From the NCBI GenBank assembly GCA_031769625.1, contig JAUIMM010000115.1:18306501-18370500 (forward strand): a stretch of DNA of 64,000 nt, written 5' to 3'. This document shows positions 21,374 to 33,984 of this stretch, piece by piece (the first letter of the stretch is position 1; each line of letters opens with the position of its first letter). The stretch is from Taudactylus pleione. Taxonomy: Eukaryota; Chordata; Amphibia; Anura; Myobatrachidae. Both the position numbers and the translations under genes were made by a program. The notes under the pieces were generated by a model. It was not told the DNA's origin. It saw only the letters and a program-made list of their open reading frames with translations, and ran no database searches.

Positions 21374-23783
21374 GTTTGCTTGTCTTGGGTGCAGATATAC
21401 ATATATTTTTTTATAACTTTAAGACTTCTGACTTTTCCTGTTCACTGCATTCTATAAAACAAGGTCATTTTCTTTTTAACATATAAAGAATCTCTAGCAT
21501 AAAAATCCATGTGACCTCTTAACCTGTTTTGTTTTTACTGTTTTATTGTTCAGCTGCTGATTTGCATGATGAGTCAGGTCAGTGATGTCATGGGAAGAAG
21601 AAGGAATTTGTACACCCAGGTTTTTATTTTACTTACAAACCATTTATCACAATACTACAATATTCATTGTTTCAAATAACTACTTGGCCAGTACTTTCAC
21701 TTTTATGTGACAGCACAAGGGTAGAAAGAAACAATAATAAAACAAAATAAGTAGTAGTAATTTACCTTCTGATAAAAAAGTAAGGCTTTTAGGAAAACTT
21801 CATGCTTCTCCCTATGGACACTATCTTATGGGAAAATACATTTCTCCTGAATAGATTTGTTTTGGGTACAAATCTGGAGTTCAAGAGAAGGCATCATCCC
21901 CTGGTGGTGATTATAGGGGGTATATAGTTGGCTAGAACTAATAGTACGCAGTGCCATCACATATTAGTTTATTGATTGGACATTGCAGCTCGATAGCTGA
22001 ATAAAACAAGCAAATGTTATTGTGTGTTATGGGGTGCTCTGACTGCAGTTGTAGCAATTCTCAAATCCAGCCAGCATAGATGGAATATTTTAGTCCAGGC
22101 ATCGCCTGGATTAGATGGTCATGGAATCTGTGTAGTGAGATTCTTCCTGGACATTAATAGTTATTTAGCAGAGCTTTTGCTTAAGAACTTCTTCAGTTGG
22201 AGGATTAAACAGGGCTATGCTCTGGTAACAGTGCTATTCCAGGGGGTGGATTAATATTTATTCTACTGTGAGGGGATGGGGTGGGAGGGGGCATTATTTA
22301 GCTGGAAATGCAGCAATGAAGTATTTGGCTCAAAAATTGTGCTTCCTCTCCCAGGCATAATTATTAAATTGCTATCTATATCGACATAATAGGCCTAGAG
22401 ATCAATGAGTCTCTATGCTTTTAGAAATGCTTCTTAGCAGACATGTTAATTACACTTCCATATGACTTTGTCTAAAGAGTACCCCCCTAAATAATATCCA
22501 ATTACTGCCTGGGACTGATCAGTGAGCATGTGTTCCCCCATTTAAAGCGCTAATGTGCAGCAGGCTTTTACAGGTTGTACCAGTCTCACTAGAGCAGGGA
22601 ACCAAACCAGTGCAATCAGCAGGAACCACTGGGAAGGCGGAGGCCGCAGAACCCTATGAGAAAACCAGACCAGTACTGAATAAAATTTTGGCTGCTCTTG
22701 ACCTCCTGGGGCAATGAGCTCCAGGGTAATAGTGATTTTAAAGAAATATGGACGACTGTAGTAGCAGATATTCTATCACAGTGGTTCCACCTATTGTGGC
22801 ACTCTATTTTACAGAAAGCCCTATCTGTGCATACTAGTCTTTGTATAACTGTTCCGAGGTATCCCCACTGCTAAATTACATTGAACCGAAAAGACTGGAA
22901 TGGTCAATAGATGCTCAGCTAATCACAAGTTGCCAATGTGGAAAAGTTATACTTATTTTGGCTGAGGAGCAAATGCTTATCGACTCTATTCAGTCTAGTG
23001 TCAATCCTATTGAGCAAAAAAAATGTGAACTCTCCTTCCCTCCTCCAGAAGTGTAGGAGCTGTGTTGAAGAGGCTGGGACTCGTACCCATTGAGACAGGA
23101 GGACCCACCTATGTTGTCGGCTTCTCTGTGTAGTGGCACAACTTCAGTTGATCCTTGTGCTAGCACCCCATTAGCAAGGGCACTTCATCATTGTTATCCA
23201 CCTCCTTTATTGGTAAAATGCCTCAGTTTATTACTTTATTGTGTTTATTACTTTTAGGCGGTGGGGACCACACTAAATAAAAGGCAGGCAATGATGACTG
23301 TTTTACTTTGCTCCAGCCACTTTTAAACACACCTCACTTAGTCTGTGCCAATTACACACATTAAAATATATCTTTTCAAATACATTTATATGTCTACAGT
23401 CTATCCTCATCTTTACGTTTTGCTGTAGACGAGTGACTTGCTGTGCAACCTGGCCTCCAGCTTCAGAAAACAGAGGGATTACGTGAGTGGGTTGTATGTT
23501 GTATTGAGAAGGGGTTGTGCATAAATGAACAAAGCCTGTATAGCAATCGGAGTTCATTTTTGTGATTCCTGGTAACATACTAGACACAATGAAAACAAAT
23601 CATTGAGGATTGTTACAGTACGTGATTTCTATCTGCTGTCTAATTTATTGTATAATAAGAATGTAATGTGTGTTTTGCTTAAATCATTAGTTACATCTAA
23701 TCATTCTGTGAATGTGTTTGTTTTCTGTGTTTATTTCCGAAAGGACAATTGTTATTTTCAATTGTTATGATCTTGGTTTACAG
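21374..23783. other. Non-coding flank / intron upstream of the first visible DUSP22 exon
   Basis: I looked for the preceding DUSP22 exon (the region reading like THILSIHD in relatives) and did not find it here or further left. AT-rich with no gene or named repeat. Confidence 0.5.
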
Positions 23784-23833
23784 GGTATGAAATATCTCTG
23801 CATTCCAGCATCAGATTCACCAAATCAAAACTT
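23784..23833 (+). CDS. DUSP22: DUSP22 exon (residues ~47-63, general acid)
   Basis: A 50-bp exon between a strong acceptor (TTGGTTTACAG) and a consensus donor (GTAAGT). It reads GMKYLCIPASDSPNQN plus two bases of a Leu codon (phase 0 in, phase 2 out). The family sequence at this place carries the general-acid Asp in a CIPAxDSP loop; it is present as SDSP. DUSP22 is a small atypical dual-specificity phosphatase that dephosphorylates Tyr and Ser/Thr and acts on JNK-pathway and other signalling proteins at the cytoplasm/membrane. Numbering is by comparison with human DUSP22 from memory. Exons for the first ~46 residues, including the myristoylation Gly, are not in the window. Confidence 0.92.
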
Positions 23834-24699
23834 GTAAGTAAGCTTACTTTAACTGTATGTAGACAAAACATGTTTGGCTTTTTTACATTATAATAAATAC
23901 AAACAGGTTCTACATGAGGTTCTAGGTATTCCCTTGTTAGACCGCTTGGAGCATTTTGTCTGAATGGGTCCAAATACAAATTATAATTGAAAGGATTTCT
24001 CCATTCGATGATAATTTGGTTTGGCTTTATGTGGGCACTAGGTGTTGAATGTAGTTTACATATTGCTGTTCTTTTGACTCCAAATATTTTGACATTGTAC
24101 ATCCTCAGTCCCTTGGTTACCAGAGTTTTCTAAGCAATTGGGTTGCGTAGCAACCACTTGAGCTTGATTGTATTTAATAAAACATCCTATTTTAGGAGTA
24201 TAACACAGAGGATGTTCAATCTAATGTGATACAAACTGTAAAGTGCATAACAATCCAACTGCTTATTGAGCTATATAACCGGACCTGGAGGAGAAAGTGT
24301 CACACTGTTAAATGGACGCAGCCTGGACAGCACACTAAACAGGTAACATTAAATGCAGAGTACCCACACACAGTAAAATAAAACAAACATTTACAGATGT
24401 TTGCTTGTGGATCCTGTATGTAGTCACAAACCAGACAAGTGTAAGTGAGCAGTTCTATACTGGTTACCGTCAGACTTCATTAGTCATGTTAGCCATCATA
24501 TTTATTCATGTGCGCAACAGTTTTCTTTATCTGATTAATCATTTGAAACACAGTATATGATGATCTGGTTTATGGTATCAGAATTTATCAGAATTGAATG
24601 AGAATATTCAAAACAAAGAAATACAATCCAGCAATGGCATTTATGATCGAGAATTATAACAATGTAAGTGGCAGTAGGACATATCTTTAACCGGATGTG
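23834..24699 (+). other. Start of DUSP22 intron (5.8 kb intron)
   Basis: Non-coding. The 114-codon minus frame at 23758-24102 overlaps the exon antisense and is a shadow. Confidence 0.6.
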
Positions 24700-24915
24700 G
24701 GATTAAATGTGGACGTTCAGTATGTTTAACATGTTCATATGTCGACATTTGCAATGTACAACACTGACATCGTGTCACAGTTAGAATTTCGACACTCCTA
24801 TATTAACCTAACCTTAATTGAAGCCTAAAGCTAATTTCTTGTGTTGTCATTTTGAACATGTCTCCATGTCAAATGTTGATATCCTGAATGTAGACATTCA
24901 AACCATTGTTGTATG
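24700..24915. repeat. MITE-like repeat with TCGACATTT / TGTAGACATT motifs
   Basis: The repeated theme 'gacatgttcatatgtcgacat', 'aacatgtctccatgtc', 'tgtagacattca' recurs in inverse sense across about 215 bp and resembles 33985-34490. Central text has 'aacctaacctt'. Ends are not sharp. Confidence 0.4.
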
Positions 24916-25771
24916 CCACCACTATTAAACAGATAATTGAGACCAGAGTGTAAAAAAAATAAAAAGCTAAACATGACAATACCTTTTAAAACTGAAACGA
25001 CAAAGATATAGAGAAGTGTAAAGAAGGACGTTTAAAGGTGATATGAAGGGGAAGCCCCTGTCAGTATGCAAAAGCAAAGCAAGCTTAACATGGTTAAGTA
25101 TGTAGCTAATCTAGAACAGTATGTTCTAGTTACAGGGGAAATGTGCCCTATTTATAATTTGGATGTTTTTCCCCATACATAGGCATTTAAATATATGGGT
25201 AGAGATGAGGAGAGGAGAAATATTTATACCCCATCAGTAACATTTTATTATTAATATTTAACCAAAGGGCCCATAATAGTCACATTGGACAGATACCATC
25301 CATTGCTATAGTGCTACCATTCAGGTGGGTCACTGTCATTTCTCCAGAAATGAAACCCCTCGAAGATCCATTGCCCAGAGTAATTATATGATGAACACCA
25401 GAGCTGCTCTAACAGATCTTGAAAGCTTATAAAACCTCAAGGCATTGGCAGCACATATACTTCATAAGTCAAGTACAGGTGGGTCAGAGTATGCTTTGCT
25501 GGAACTGCCACAACATCTGTAGTGCCACAAATTGCATCTCTATAATTCAGTCTCACTTAGTCCATGTTGTCATGTGCTTGTTTAACACTGGAAGAAGAAC
25601 ATAGTTTGATATTTGTTTCCCTTGCAACAGCCAAGTGTATACTTTGATTTTCAACAAAGAGCTTTCCCATTAGATTATTAGTCACTTTTAAAAATATTTT
25701 ACTCCATGCAGGGCCTTCTTAACTATCTAAATGACTTTAGTTCATTACAGCAGTATCCACTATTCTCACTT
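24916..25771. other. Intronic, no recognisable feature
   Basis: AT-rich intron sequence without motif or repeat I can name. Confidence 0.45.
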
Positions 25772-26816
25772 AGGGGGGTATCCAGTTAGCCGCAATAACA
25801 ATGAGTTTTCTCCAGAGAGAACTTTTTGGAGCATTTTCCCTGAATCTGCAGCTTATCGCATGTTTGCGTGCTCCTGTTTATCGTTCTATCCTATTGTAAA
25901 ACCGGAGATAACCAATTTGCACGATAATTATTGCATGGATGACAGGCGATAAGTACAGGTGAAAATGGGGAAATGAACCTGTACCCCCCAAGAAGGTTAA
26001 CTTAGGTTGGGTAATGGTATAGAAGTGTTAGTGGCCATAATCCAAGGGTTTGGGGTTCTTAAATTGTGTCAAATGGCTGTTATATGCATTTTTCTGGTTG
26101 TAACTATATATTTGTGTCATTATAGGGCATTTTTTAAAAATTTTAAAAACACATCTGTCACTTGCAATGTTTAAAATACCTGTCCCATCCATACAGCCCC
26201 CCATATACCTGTCCCACTACTTTAAACCTATTTTCCAACACTTTTTACTTTTTCACCCCAAAAATGACATGTAATTATTAGCCAAAGTTAAGCTAATTAA
26301 AAAGGTATTTTTCCTAATTAGTCAATAAGGAGGGTGTCCCAGTGGTACTGCACCAAGTCCTGGTATTTTTAGCCAAAAATAGGGGTTTTGAAAAACTTAA
26401 GCTGCATACACACGGTTCAATCTGTACCACCAACGACTTGAAAGATATCTTTCGGTAAAGTCATCCTGCCACATCTCTGAACAGGCAAAGTTGACAATAT
26501 TGTGCAAGTTGAGCTGCATGTACGGACGATTATAGATATCGTTATCGTTCATGCAGGAACGTGCATCGTTAGTCATTCACTGCAGAAAAATCAACGATAT
26601 ATATCGTTGAACGTTATCGTTCATATATATCTTACCGTGTGTAACCTGCTCAGAGGTGGTGAAAAGAAATTTGCGATAATTCCTATACCTGTACCAGTTT
26701 TTGCATATGCGAAAACCACGGCTAATAGGATAGCCCAGTAATCCTATATGGATAAGTTCTCCCAGTGAAAACTTTTTGGAGAAAAACAGGTTATCGGGGC
26801 AAATTGAATACTCCCT
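25772..26816. mobile_element. MITE / non-autonomous DNA transposon with nested insertion
   Basis: The left end AGGGGGGTATCCAGTTAGCC and the right end GGCAAATTGAATACTCCCTT are imperfect inverted repeats. Next to both ends lie matching inverted blocks ('ttttctccagagagaactttttgga' left, 'agtgaaaactttttggagaaaaa' right). The centre is interrupted by a different short element at 26404-26655. Confidence 0.55.
26404..26655. mobile_element. Short hAT-like MITE nested in another MITE
   Basis: The ends GCTGCATACACACGG and CCGTGTGTAACCTGC are inverted. The interior has repeated ATCGTT/AACGAT palindromes ('cgttatcgttcat'). Similar ends (CTGGCCACACAC) occur at 59346. Exact borders are uncertain. Confidence 0.45.
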
Positions 26817-27296
26817 TATGGTGAACCTATATTGCAATCATTGGACAGCTGCTCACAGGGCTGTCCTGATTTTCAGCAGCAAATAAGGGCATGGCCTCAC
26901 CTACGTGGGAATGTTGTCAGGTATAATCTGATCCATGTAGCATGTAGGCAGTGAAGAGATTCTTAGAATCGACTGTGGTTCGCTGCCATTTAGGGAATAA
27001 GTGGTTGGAAACTCATATGATAAACCATACTACACAATTTCAAGTAGATTGTTTACTATCACTTTGCAATGCCAAAGGGAAATGTATAACTCGCAGCGAA
27101 GCCTATTAGACACACAACCTCATATATGTTACTTCATACAGTAGCTATCTATCTTTCAGTCTAATGTCTAAATAACCACCTGTTCTCTATCTAAAGCATC
27201 ACCACTGTGCATTTTAGTGCTTTTTTGTTGCTTTTTGATTTTATGTGAAATTAAAGTTTTAAACTCTGAATATATGTTGAGGTGAGTTCATCTGAA
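26817..27296. other. Intronic, no recognisable feature
   Basis: Nothing identifiable. Confidence 0.45.
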
Positions 27297-27320
27297 TTGA
27301 GATATAGATATATATATATA

Positions 27321-27375
<55 letters not shown>
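27297..27375. repeat. (TA)n microsatellite
   Basis: Nearly pure TA repeat with a few interruptions (TATCTATA near 27320). Confidence 0.9.
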
Positions 27376-27380
<5 letters not shown>

Positions 27381-29626
27381 GTAGGTTGGTTAACACAATT
27401 TGTAGGTATCCGTACTCCTTGGCCAGTGGAAATGTTGGAAGGTCTCTCTCCATAAAGCTGCCTTATTCTTATTGGATGGCTGCATGCATTTTAAGTTCCA
27501 GTGTAAGTTACACCCCAATATCTAGCAATAGTAAGATATGTGCCAAAGCAAATCTATACAGTTTAACTAATACTGCTGAGTACATGCCTGTCTGCAGTAG
27601 ATTATATTCAGTAGTAAAATCCTATAAGTAATATACATGTGTATTATAGTGATTTTGGATCTACGTTATTTGTGTCTGCTTTGATGATTTCGTCTTCTCT
27701 TTTCAATTTTTTTTCTTATTATTTTCTGCTTTTTTTTTTCCTCTACCCTGTACAAAATTGTTATTTCTGCTTTATATTGCAACATCATATTACACAGTGC
27801 ATTACAGAGAATATGTTATCATTCCTTTCCCCATTGGAGCTTACAGTTAAAATTCTATACTACACATATATATGCACACAAATACACAAGGTCAGAGCCA
27901 ATTAACCTGCAATTATATTTTTGGACACTGGAAAGCAACCGGAGGAAACACGCACAAACACAGGTAGAACATGCAAATTCTACTCAGTTAGGACCCTCAT
28001 ACGCATCAAGCTCATGATCCCAGTGCTATGAGAAGGCAGATATATCTGAACATAAACATTAGTGGATCCTACAGACTCTTAGTTAGGACTGTATTCATTT
28101 TGTTTGCTATAGAATAATGCCAAGCAAGAGCTAATCATGAATACCAAAACAATCTGACTTTAACTAGTACAACCACAGCAATTCCAGAAACGACAACATT
28201 GATAATCCTGAGTACAAACTAGATGATGCTGGGTCATCAGAGGAACTGATTGGACATAATTATGTTTTGTCTAGCATCTCCTCACCACACGCCAATAGTA
28301 GATTCTCCTGATCTACAGGGTTGATGGTCATTGTACCTCTCTGGCTGTAAAAGTTGGGTATAGTGGAAGTAGGATTCAAAATATTGTTTTTTAACGTTTG
28401 CCCTAGTTCATAATCAGAATCTATGACCTGTCAGCCTAATCTCTGATTTATGACCCTATTCTTACCACCATAATGAACCTACAACTCTAAACTTCTTTAT
28501 TTTCAAATGGTTTCTCCTCACTGGAAGAAACATAAACAACTAAACAATACTGCTGCTTCCTATATGCCTCAATAATTTGATTACCACTTCCAGTAACTTA
28601 ACCTTACTTAGCTGGTTGCTTTTATTCTGTTTTTTAACTGCTTTTTATTCTCACACCCAGATTGTTTAGTGTGGACTCTTTTTTTCCATAATTCCTAGTT
28701 CTAGCTATTTTTTGTTGGTGAAATTACATATGTGGTTGGTTATTATGTTTAGCACTTTGTTACTACATAACATTATTTTTTAAATGAAGAATTGAAGCCC
28801 CCTTCTCAGTATTGATTATTATTATTTTTAGTTTTATTCACTAAAATATTCACAAAAGAAACTGACATAAAGTACATTTAAATATCAGACTTTGCGAATA
28901 AGCTCATAATATACATATTCTTATCCTAATTCTCAAAGTATCAATGTGTTGAGGTCTCTGTTTGTGCTTGCAATCTCAAAATACGAGATAAACATAGTGT
29001 ATATTATAATGTTACTATAACATGTTGATAATTTGATATACTTAATATCTATAAAAGGGTGGAGAACTTTAATCGCAGATTATTTTTCATCAGCTGAATA
29101 GCAACATTCATAGGAGACAGCTATCTGGGTGCTGTAGGTGTTTCACCCTGATTTGTGAGCTGACACTATCCATTGCTATTGAATTTCTCAATAATATCGG
29201 GGGGCAGGGTACTTACAGTAAGCACTTCAAAATTTTTTAAAAAGTTGATCCGATGGCAACACTTCACCTTCATTTAAAGGTGCTAAAATCTCATCCATTG
29301 AGAGGCAGTTGAGCTCTAGCACAGATCTAGGCTGTTAACAATCCCCATTTTATTAAATGGCAGAATTTGTAATAATGAACAAAAAACTATGACACACACT
29401 TGCCTACATATGTTGTTGACACTTTAATTTAAACAATTCTGTCTATATACCATATCAATAGGTAATTTTATTACAATTAATATTAGTGGGGATCTTTTTA
29501 ATAATTAGCACAAATCCAGTTATTTTTAACATAATTCTTATGCCTTCACAGAACAAAACAAGAAAGCAAATATGTATTATACTGTACTGTAAATATGACT
29601 ATTACTTCTACTTTGTTGCCTCCCAG
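27376..29626. other. Intronic, no recognisable feature
   Basis: AT-rich, T-run-rich intron sequence up to the acceptor of the next DUSP22 exon. No coding motif or element ends seen. Confidence 0.45.
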
Positions 29627-29701
29627 GATACAACATTTTAAAGACAGTACAGAATTTATTCACAAATGCCGACTGAAAGGTGAAGGCTGTCTCGTTCACT
29701 G
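29627..29701 (+). CDS. DUSP22: DUSP22 exon ending in the catalytic Cys
   Basis: A 75-bp exon after a pyrimidine-rich acceptor (TTGTTGCCTCCCAG) and before a GTATGT donor. One base completes the Leu codon from the previous exon. Then it reads IQHFKDSTEFIHKCRLKG and EGCLVH, and ends with TG, the first two bases of the catalytic Cys codon. This is the helix and beta-strand leading to the P-loop. It matches the human DUSP22 stretch 64-88 in length, with no gaps. The exon phase (2 in, 2 out) fits both neighbours. Confidence 0.93.
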
Positions 29702-30642
29702 GTATGTACCATTCCAATCTTTAAGAAATGACTTATAGTAAAATAACTTTAAAGTTACTTACTGGTGATTTGCTGGAGCTATATTTTCTTTTTACTTGAT
29801 TTATAAAGATTTGAGAAAGGGATTAATAGGTAGAGCTTGATAAAGTGAGAGAGATGGATAGATATGAGCAATAAAGTAGTGATATATTTGTATGTCCCCT
29901 TTTTATGTATGTTCTATTTTCCCACTCTCCAGCACTGCAAAATACTATGCAGCATCACAAATAAAAAATAGATATGAGACGTGCACAAACAGTATTATCC
30001 GGCATAATGCCCTGGACCTCTCATTTGTATATATTACATCTGTGATGTTTGTCTCCTATATTATGGGGGTGTCTTTTTACTGCAGTCTCTGATTTTGGCA
30101 TTCACATATGCTACAGTTCTTAGTAATACCAACCTACAAATGGTTGTATTCTAGTGGACATGTCGGGCTCCCGCCAACTTTGTCATTGCAACATCTTTCT
30201 ATATATAGTGAACCTAGGTACAGAGGTATAAATGTCATAATATATCAGATTAACTCTTTTCTTCCTGGAGGTGGGGAGAAAGTACTGTACTTTGCAAAAG
30301 CGAGATGTGCATACGGGAGTAATTGCAAAATTACATGTTTTAATGGTAAACTTACATAGTGAATAATAGGATGAGAAATAAAGAACAACTAGGGAATCCT
30401 GGCGGTAACCACTTTAGTTTTAGAGGATATTAGTTACTGAGGATATTATGGAGATGAGTCTGAAATTTGAGGGTATTTGTCATAAAGAGTTCTGTTAAAT
30501 ATTGTGGAACAGCCACATTGTGACAGTAGTCTACATTAATCTCTTCTACCAAGAAGTGTAGAGCACCACAGTTCACACATTGCACATCCACAGGATCCAA
30601 ATAGTAGTATTGTGGCGAATATGTCATGTCCACTGCAAGAGC
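29702..30642. other. Intronic, no recognisable gene
   Basis: First part of the 3.2-kb intron. Open frames at 29892-30092 and 30108-30359 show no motif. Confidence 0.45.
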
Positions 30643-30969
30643 ATACCTTCCAACATGACCCTCTCCAGGAGGGACACAATGCTCTGGTCCTGGACTTCCT
30701 TGGTAAGAGGCGGGGCTGCAGCGCAGTTAAAAATTCATATAGGGGAGCCGCACCAACTGTCATTTCACACACTGCCAAACATCACTGGCTGTGACTCACT
30801 GGCACTTGGTGTGACTCCCCTATTTGAATTTTGGACTGTGCTGCAGCCCCACCACTGGAGCCTCCACTGATGGTAATAATCAATGGTTACACCACCAATC
30901 ATAAATTACCAGGGAAGTCCAGGACCAGAGCATTGTGTCCCTCCTGGAGAGGGTCATGTTGGGAGGTAT
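30643..30969. mobile_element. Palindromic hAT-like MITE
   Basis: Long terminal inverted repeats: ATACCTTCCAACATGACC...GAGGGACACAATGCTCTGG on the left, and the reverse complement on the right, over about 70 bp. An inner palindrome ('ataggggagccgcacca' / 'tggtgtgactcccctat') lies between the arms. The flanking 8-mers GCAAGAGC and GCAAGCGG agree at 6 of 8. A half copy of the inner palindrome occurs at 37008-37060. Frames reading through it on both strands reflect the palindrome. Confidence 0.7.
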
Positions 30970-31364
30970 GCAAGCGGTGGATCAATTGATTTTTGAACTG
31001 TGCGCTCTAGGCATGTTTGGTGTAAACAAATCATGGAGAAGTGATTAATGAAATAACACAGCAGTCTGTAATTGAGGTCCCCGCAAGATGCGCTGATATA
31101 GGTCGCTGCAAATCACTGACAGTTTCCAGACAACCCAGCAGGTCACATGTTCCAGGTCATCCAGCAGGTGCACAGGGAGAGCTCACCAACTGTCACATTT
31201 TCCAGAGCACAATGGTGATGCATGAGGGGTGAACATTTTGCAACATAACACCAAAACGAAGCAACCAATTTAACGATACTGCCTTTGAACCTTATGAATA
31301 CCCCTGCCTATACCTTCTAATATCCTTCCTATAAATCTCTAAGGATGACGCTATTTTGCGTATG
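30970..31364. other. Intronic, no recognisable gene
   Basis: Nothing identifiable except a direct repeat of 'cagacaacccagcaggtcacatg' type near 31130-31165. Confidence 0.4.
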
Positions 31365-32400
31365 CATGCATACAGTAAATAAAGACCAGACCTAGAACCT
31401 GTGGTTCCAAAGCACAAAGTATTATTCAAGTAAAAAGTACAGCAGTTACACGCTATGATCCTCATATAATCTTAGCGCAAAGAAATTATACAGACCCAAG
31501 TACAGTTATACATACGCAGCGCTCTCTGGTCCAGATGTAGGCATCAGCAAGAAACCCCTCGTCAATCAGCATTCAGCACGAAGACCAGGAACCCAGGGTC
31601 AGAGCACACATATTTATACCCCCCAGAAATAAACAACACAGTAGAGAAGTTTGTTGCTAATACCATTGGTCCTAAAGGAGAGGGCATATGTTACAAGGCA
31701 TTTAACAGGTTGGTTCAAATATACACAGTCCAGCCTCTAACAACTGGTGGTCTCTGGTTTCCCGCCTCATGCAAATTCTAACCGTTCATATAATGTACAT
31801 TTTATTGCTTGAAGTCTCTGCGGTCCATAAGTTGAGAATGCATGTTGCGATCTCTCCATCGATATTACCGGAATACTGTTGAGAGAGTACGCATCAGTAC
31901 AATACCAAACATGGCTTACTTATCACGTATAAAACCTTAGTTACGAAATAATCTTTATTTCCTAACAATTATAATAAATGTGCATACTTGAATCTTTTAC
32001 CTTAAAGCTTATGGAATCTTGTATGTGAATATGTAATGTGTGAGTATGTGGGGTTTGATGTAAAGACGCTAGTTAACTTGGGGCAGATGCGTGTGCATGT
32101 AGCTAATATTTGGCGTTTTCATACAGAATCTTATGCATTTGTTAATATGCGACTAGTTAACAGCGCTATTGTGCATATTAATGTGTGTATGAGAAATGGT
32201 GTAAGATGCAATCGCATGATGCAAATAGTAATATCGCCACATGTACTAAAGTGTGAGTTTATCTAAAATAGTGTTTAGGCGGCCATTCGCAAAATGGCGT
32301 CTTGCGATCTCATTTCCAAGATGGCGTCTTGCGGCCAGTCGCAAGATGGCGTTACTGCGATCCAATTTTAAACTGATCTTGTCTCAGCCAATTATCCAGC
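31365..32400 (-). repeat. Possible solo LTR (antisense)
   Basis: Read on the minus strand, this has LTR-like layout. It has a GC-rich start with repeated 'ccatcttgcgac/ccgcaag' units (32280-32360) and a TATA-like box (TATAAATATGTG, about 31605-31617). A region resembling R/U5 follows, and the end is near TTTACTGTATGCATGCA. I could not find a target-site duplication or adjoining retroviral genes, so the class and borders are uncertain. No viral coding sequence is present. Confidence 0.3.
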
Positions 32401-32859
32401 TTTGACAAATTACAATGCCAATATTTTTCTGCAAATTGACCAAGACCTTTGATCTGATATAGGATGTGCCCTGCTCAGGCAACTGCATCATAGAAATATG
32501 TCACTCATAAAAGTTGTCCTTCTGCTCTTCATATATAGATGAGAACTAAAGAAGAATGCTAGTCCATGTTTCTGATTATTGTCCGAACTGCAAAATTCTG
32601 CCTTTGAAATGACACAAAATAATCCCTGCCCAGATCTACCCATACCCACCTACAATCTATCTGACCAACTCACCCTATCATGCACACATTTTGTCAAAGC
32701 TACTGTACACTCTGTCGCAGTCAATTATGCTCCTAAGGCTATGAGAAGCAGACTACCCAGACAAAAACAGTTATGCACCCCCTCTCCCCCATAGCCCTAT
32801 TTACATTTTAATCTAAATGCTCACTCCCGGATTTTGAAACTCATTCTGTGATCTTTAAG

Positions 32860-33031
32860 TTTGGCAGGTGTTTCCAGAAGTGTGACTTTGGTAGTCGCGT
32901 ATGTCATGACAATCACAGATTTGGGATGGGAAGATGCTCTGGCTGCTGTTAGAGGTGCAAGAACATGTGCCAATCCAAATATGGGCTTTCAGAAACAACT
33001 CGAGGATTTTGGAAAACGTGACGTACATCAC
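32860..33031 (+). CDS. DUSP22: DUSP22 exon with phosphatase P-loop
   Basis: A 172-bp exon with acceptor GATCTTTAAG and donor GTAAGT. Its first base T completes the catalytic Cys codon. The exon then reads LAGVSRSVTLVVAYVMTITD, LGWEDALAAVRGARTCANPN and MGFQKQLEDFGKRDVHH (57 residues). Together with the previous exon this gives the signature HCLAGVSRS, i.e. HCxxxxxR with its invariant Arg. The sequence resembles DUSP22 (AGVSRSVTL, GWEDAL, CANPN, GFQxQL) more than its paralogue DUSP15 (AGISRSTT). Exit phase 0 agrees with the last exon. Confidence 0.95.
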
Positions 33032-33984
33032 GTAAGTAACCATAAAACATGGCCTGAGTTAGTATTGCATGGCAGTCAGTAGTTCTGGACAAGTTTGGAA
33101 AATGATTGTGACACAATACATTACGCTATACTTTTCTTGTCATTATATTAACATAAGAAAAGGTAGGATGTGTTATTTTACAGTGAAGGGAAAAGTATGA
33201 TTTAACTGATCAATTCTATGTTTAAATGCTGACTCATTTCCACTAGACCAGAAAATCCACCCTAGGTCACAAACACATTATTTGCCTACCCTCCCTCACC
33301 ACTAAATAAATTTCAAACTGGCTACATTACTTCCTTGTACTTCTTAGAATAGAGAACATTTTTACAGTACAGAAATCTGTTTTTTTGTGGGATTTAATGT
33401 GCATTGGGGAATAGTATACATACTGCATCAAAAAGGTCTGCAGGTCAAGGATTTAAAATATGATAAAAGTTGATAACTATTACAGGAGAGAGTGATGTGT
33501 TTTTCTAACCCCATTCCATACTTTTACAATGTGGTAATGTTCCATAGGTGCCTCTGTGCCCCATTATGTCACTCATACTGTATTATAGTCGACCCCTAAA
33601 CTCTGCCCCCTTAAATGACCACCTAGTTACCACCCTAGCTCTTCACAACGCGGGTGACATAATGAGCTCACCCACACACTGCATCACTGGGAACGCTGGC
33701 CTCTGAAGTGATCAGAGGCTTCTTTAGTCTTTGATCGCTTCAGAGACCAGCATTCCCAGTTTCTGCAGCAAGTTGGTCGTGATCTACCGGCGAGAGCTCC
33801 ACGAGATACTGGTAGATCGCGATCGACATATTGGCCGGCCCTGTGCTAGAGTATAGGCTCCAAGATTAAGTGTGTGAACATGCAGTAAAAATTGAGCTAT
33901 TAATTGTAAAAGTAAAAGAGGTTCACAAACTTACAGACGGGTTATTAATATAAATCAAATGTTTGGTATGAAGAAACGGGTTCC
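33032..33984. other. Start of the 17-kb DUSP22 intron
   Basis: No gene. A hairpin-forming stretch (33686-33763: 'actgggaacgctggcctctgaagtgatc' pairing with 'gatcgcttcagagaccagcattcccagt') followed by a GC-richer block up to 33842 is probably an old MITE. Confidence 0.45.

Noticed and set aside
1..23783. Earlier DUSP22 exons within the window
   Set aside because: I searched for the THILSIHD-type exon and the start exon and saw no match with splice sites; they probably lie upstream.
32860..33031. Assignment of the phosphatase exons to DUSP15
   Set aside because: The P-loop HCLAGVSRS, GWEDAL, CANPN and the NYTTET end fit DUSP22 better; DUSP15 has HCFAGISRS and a different tail.
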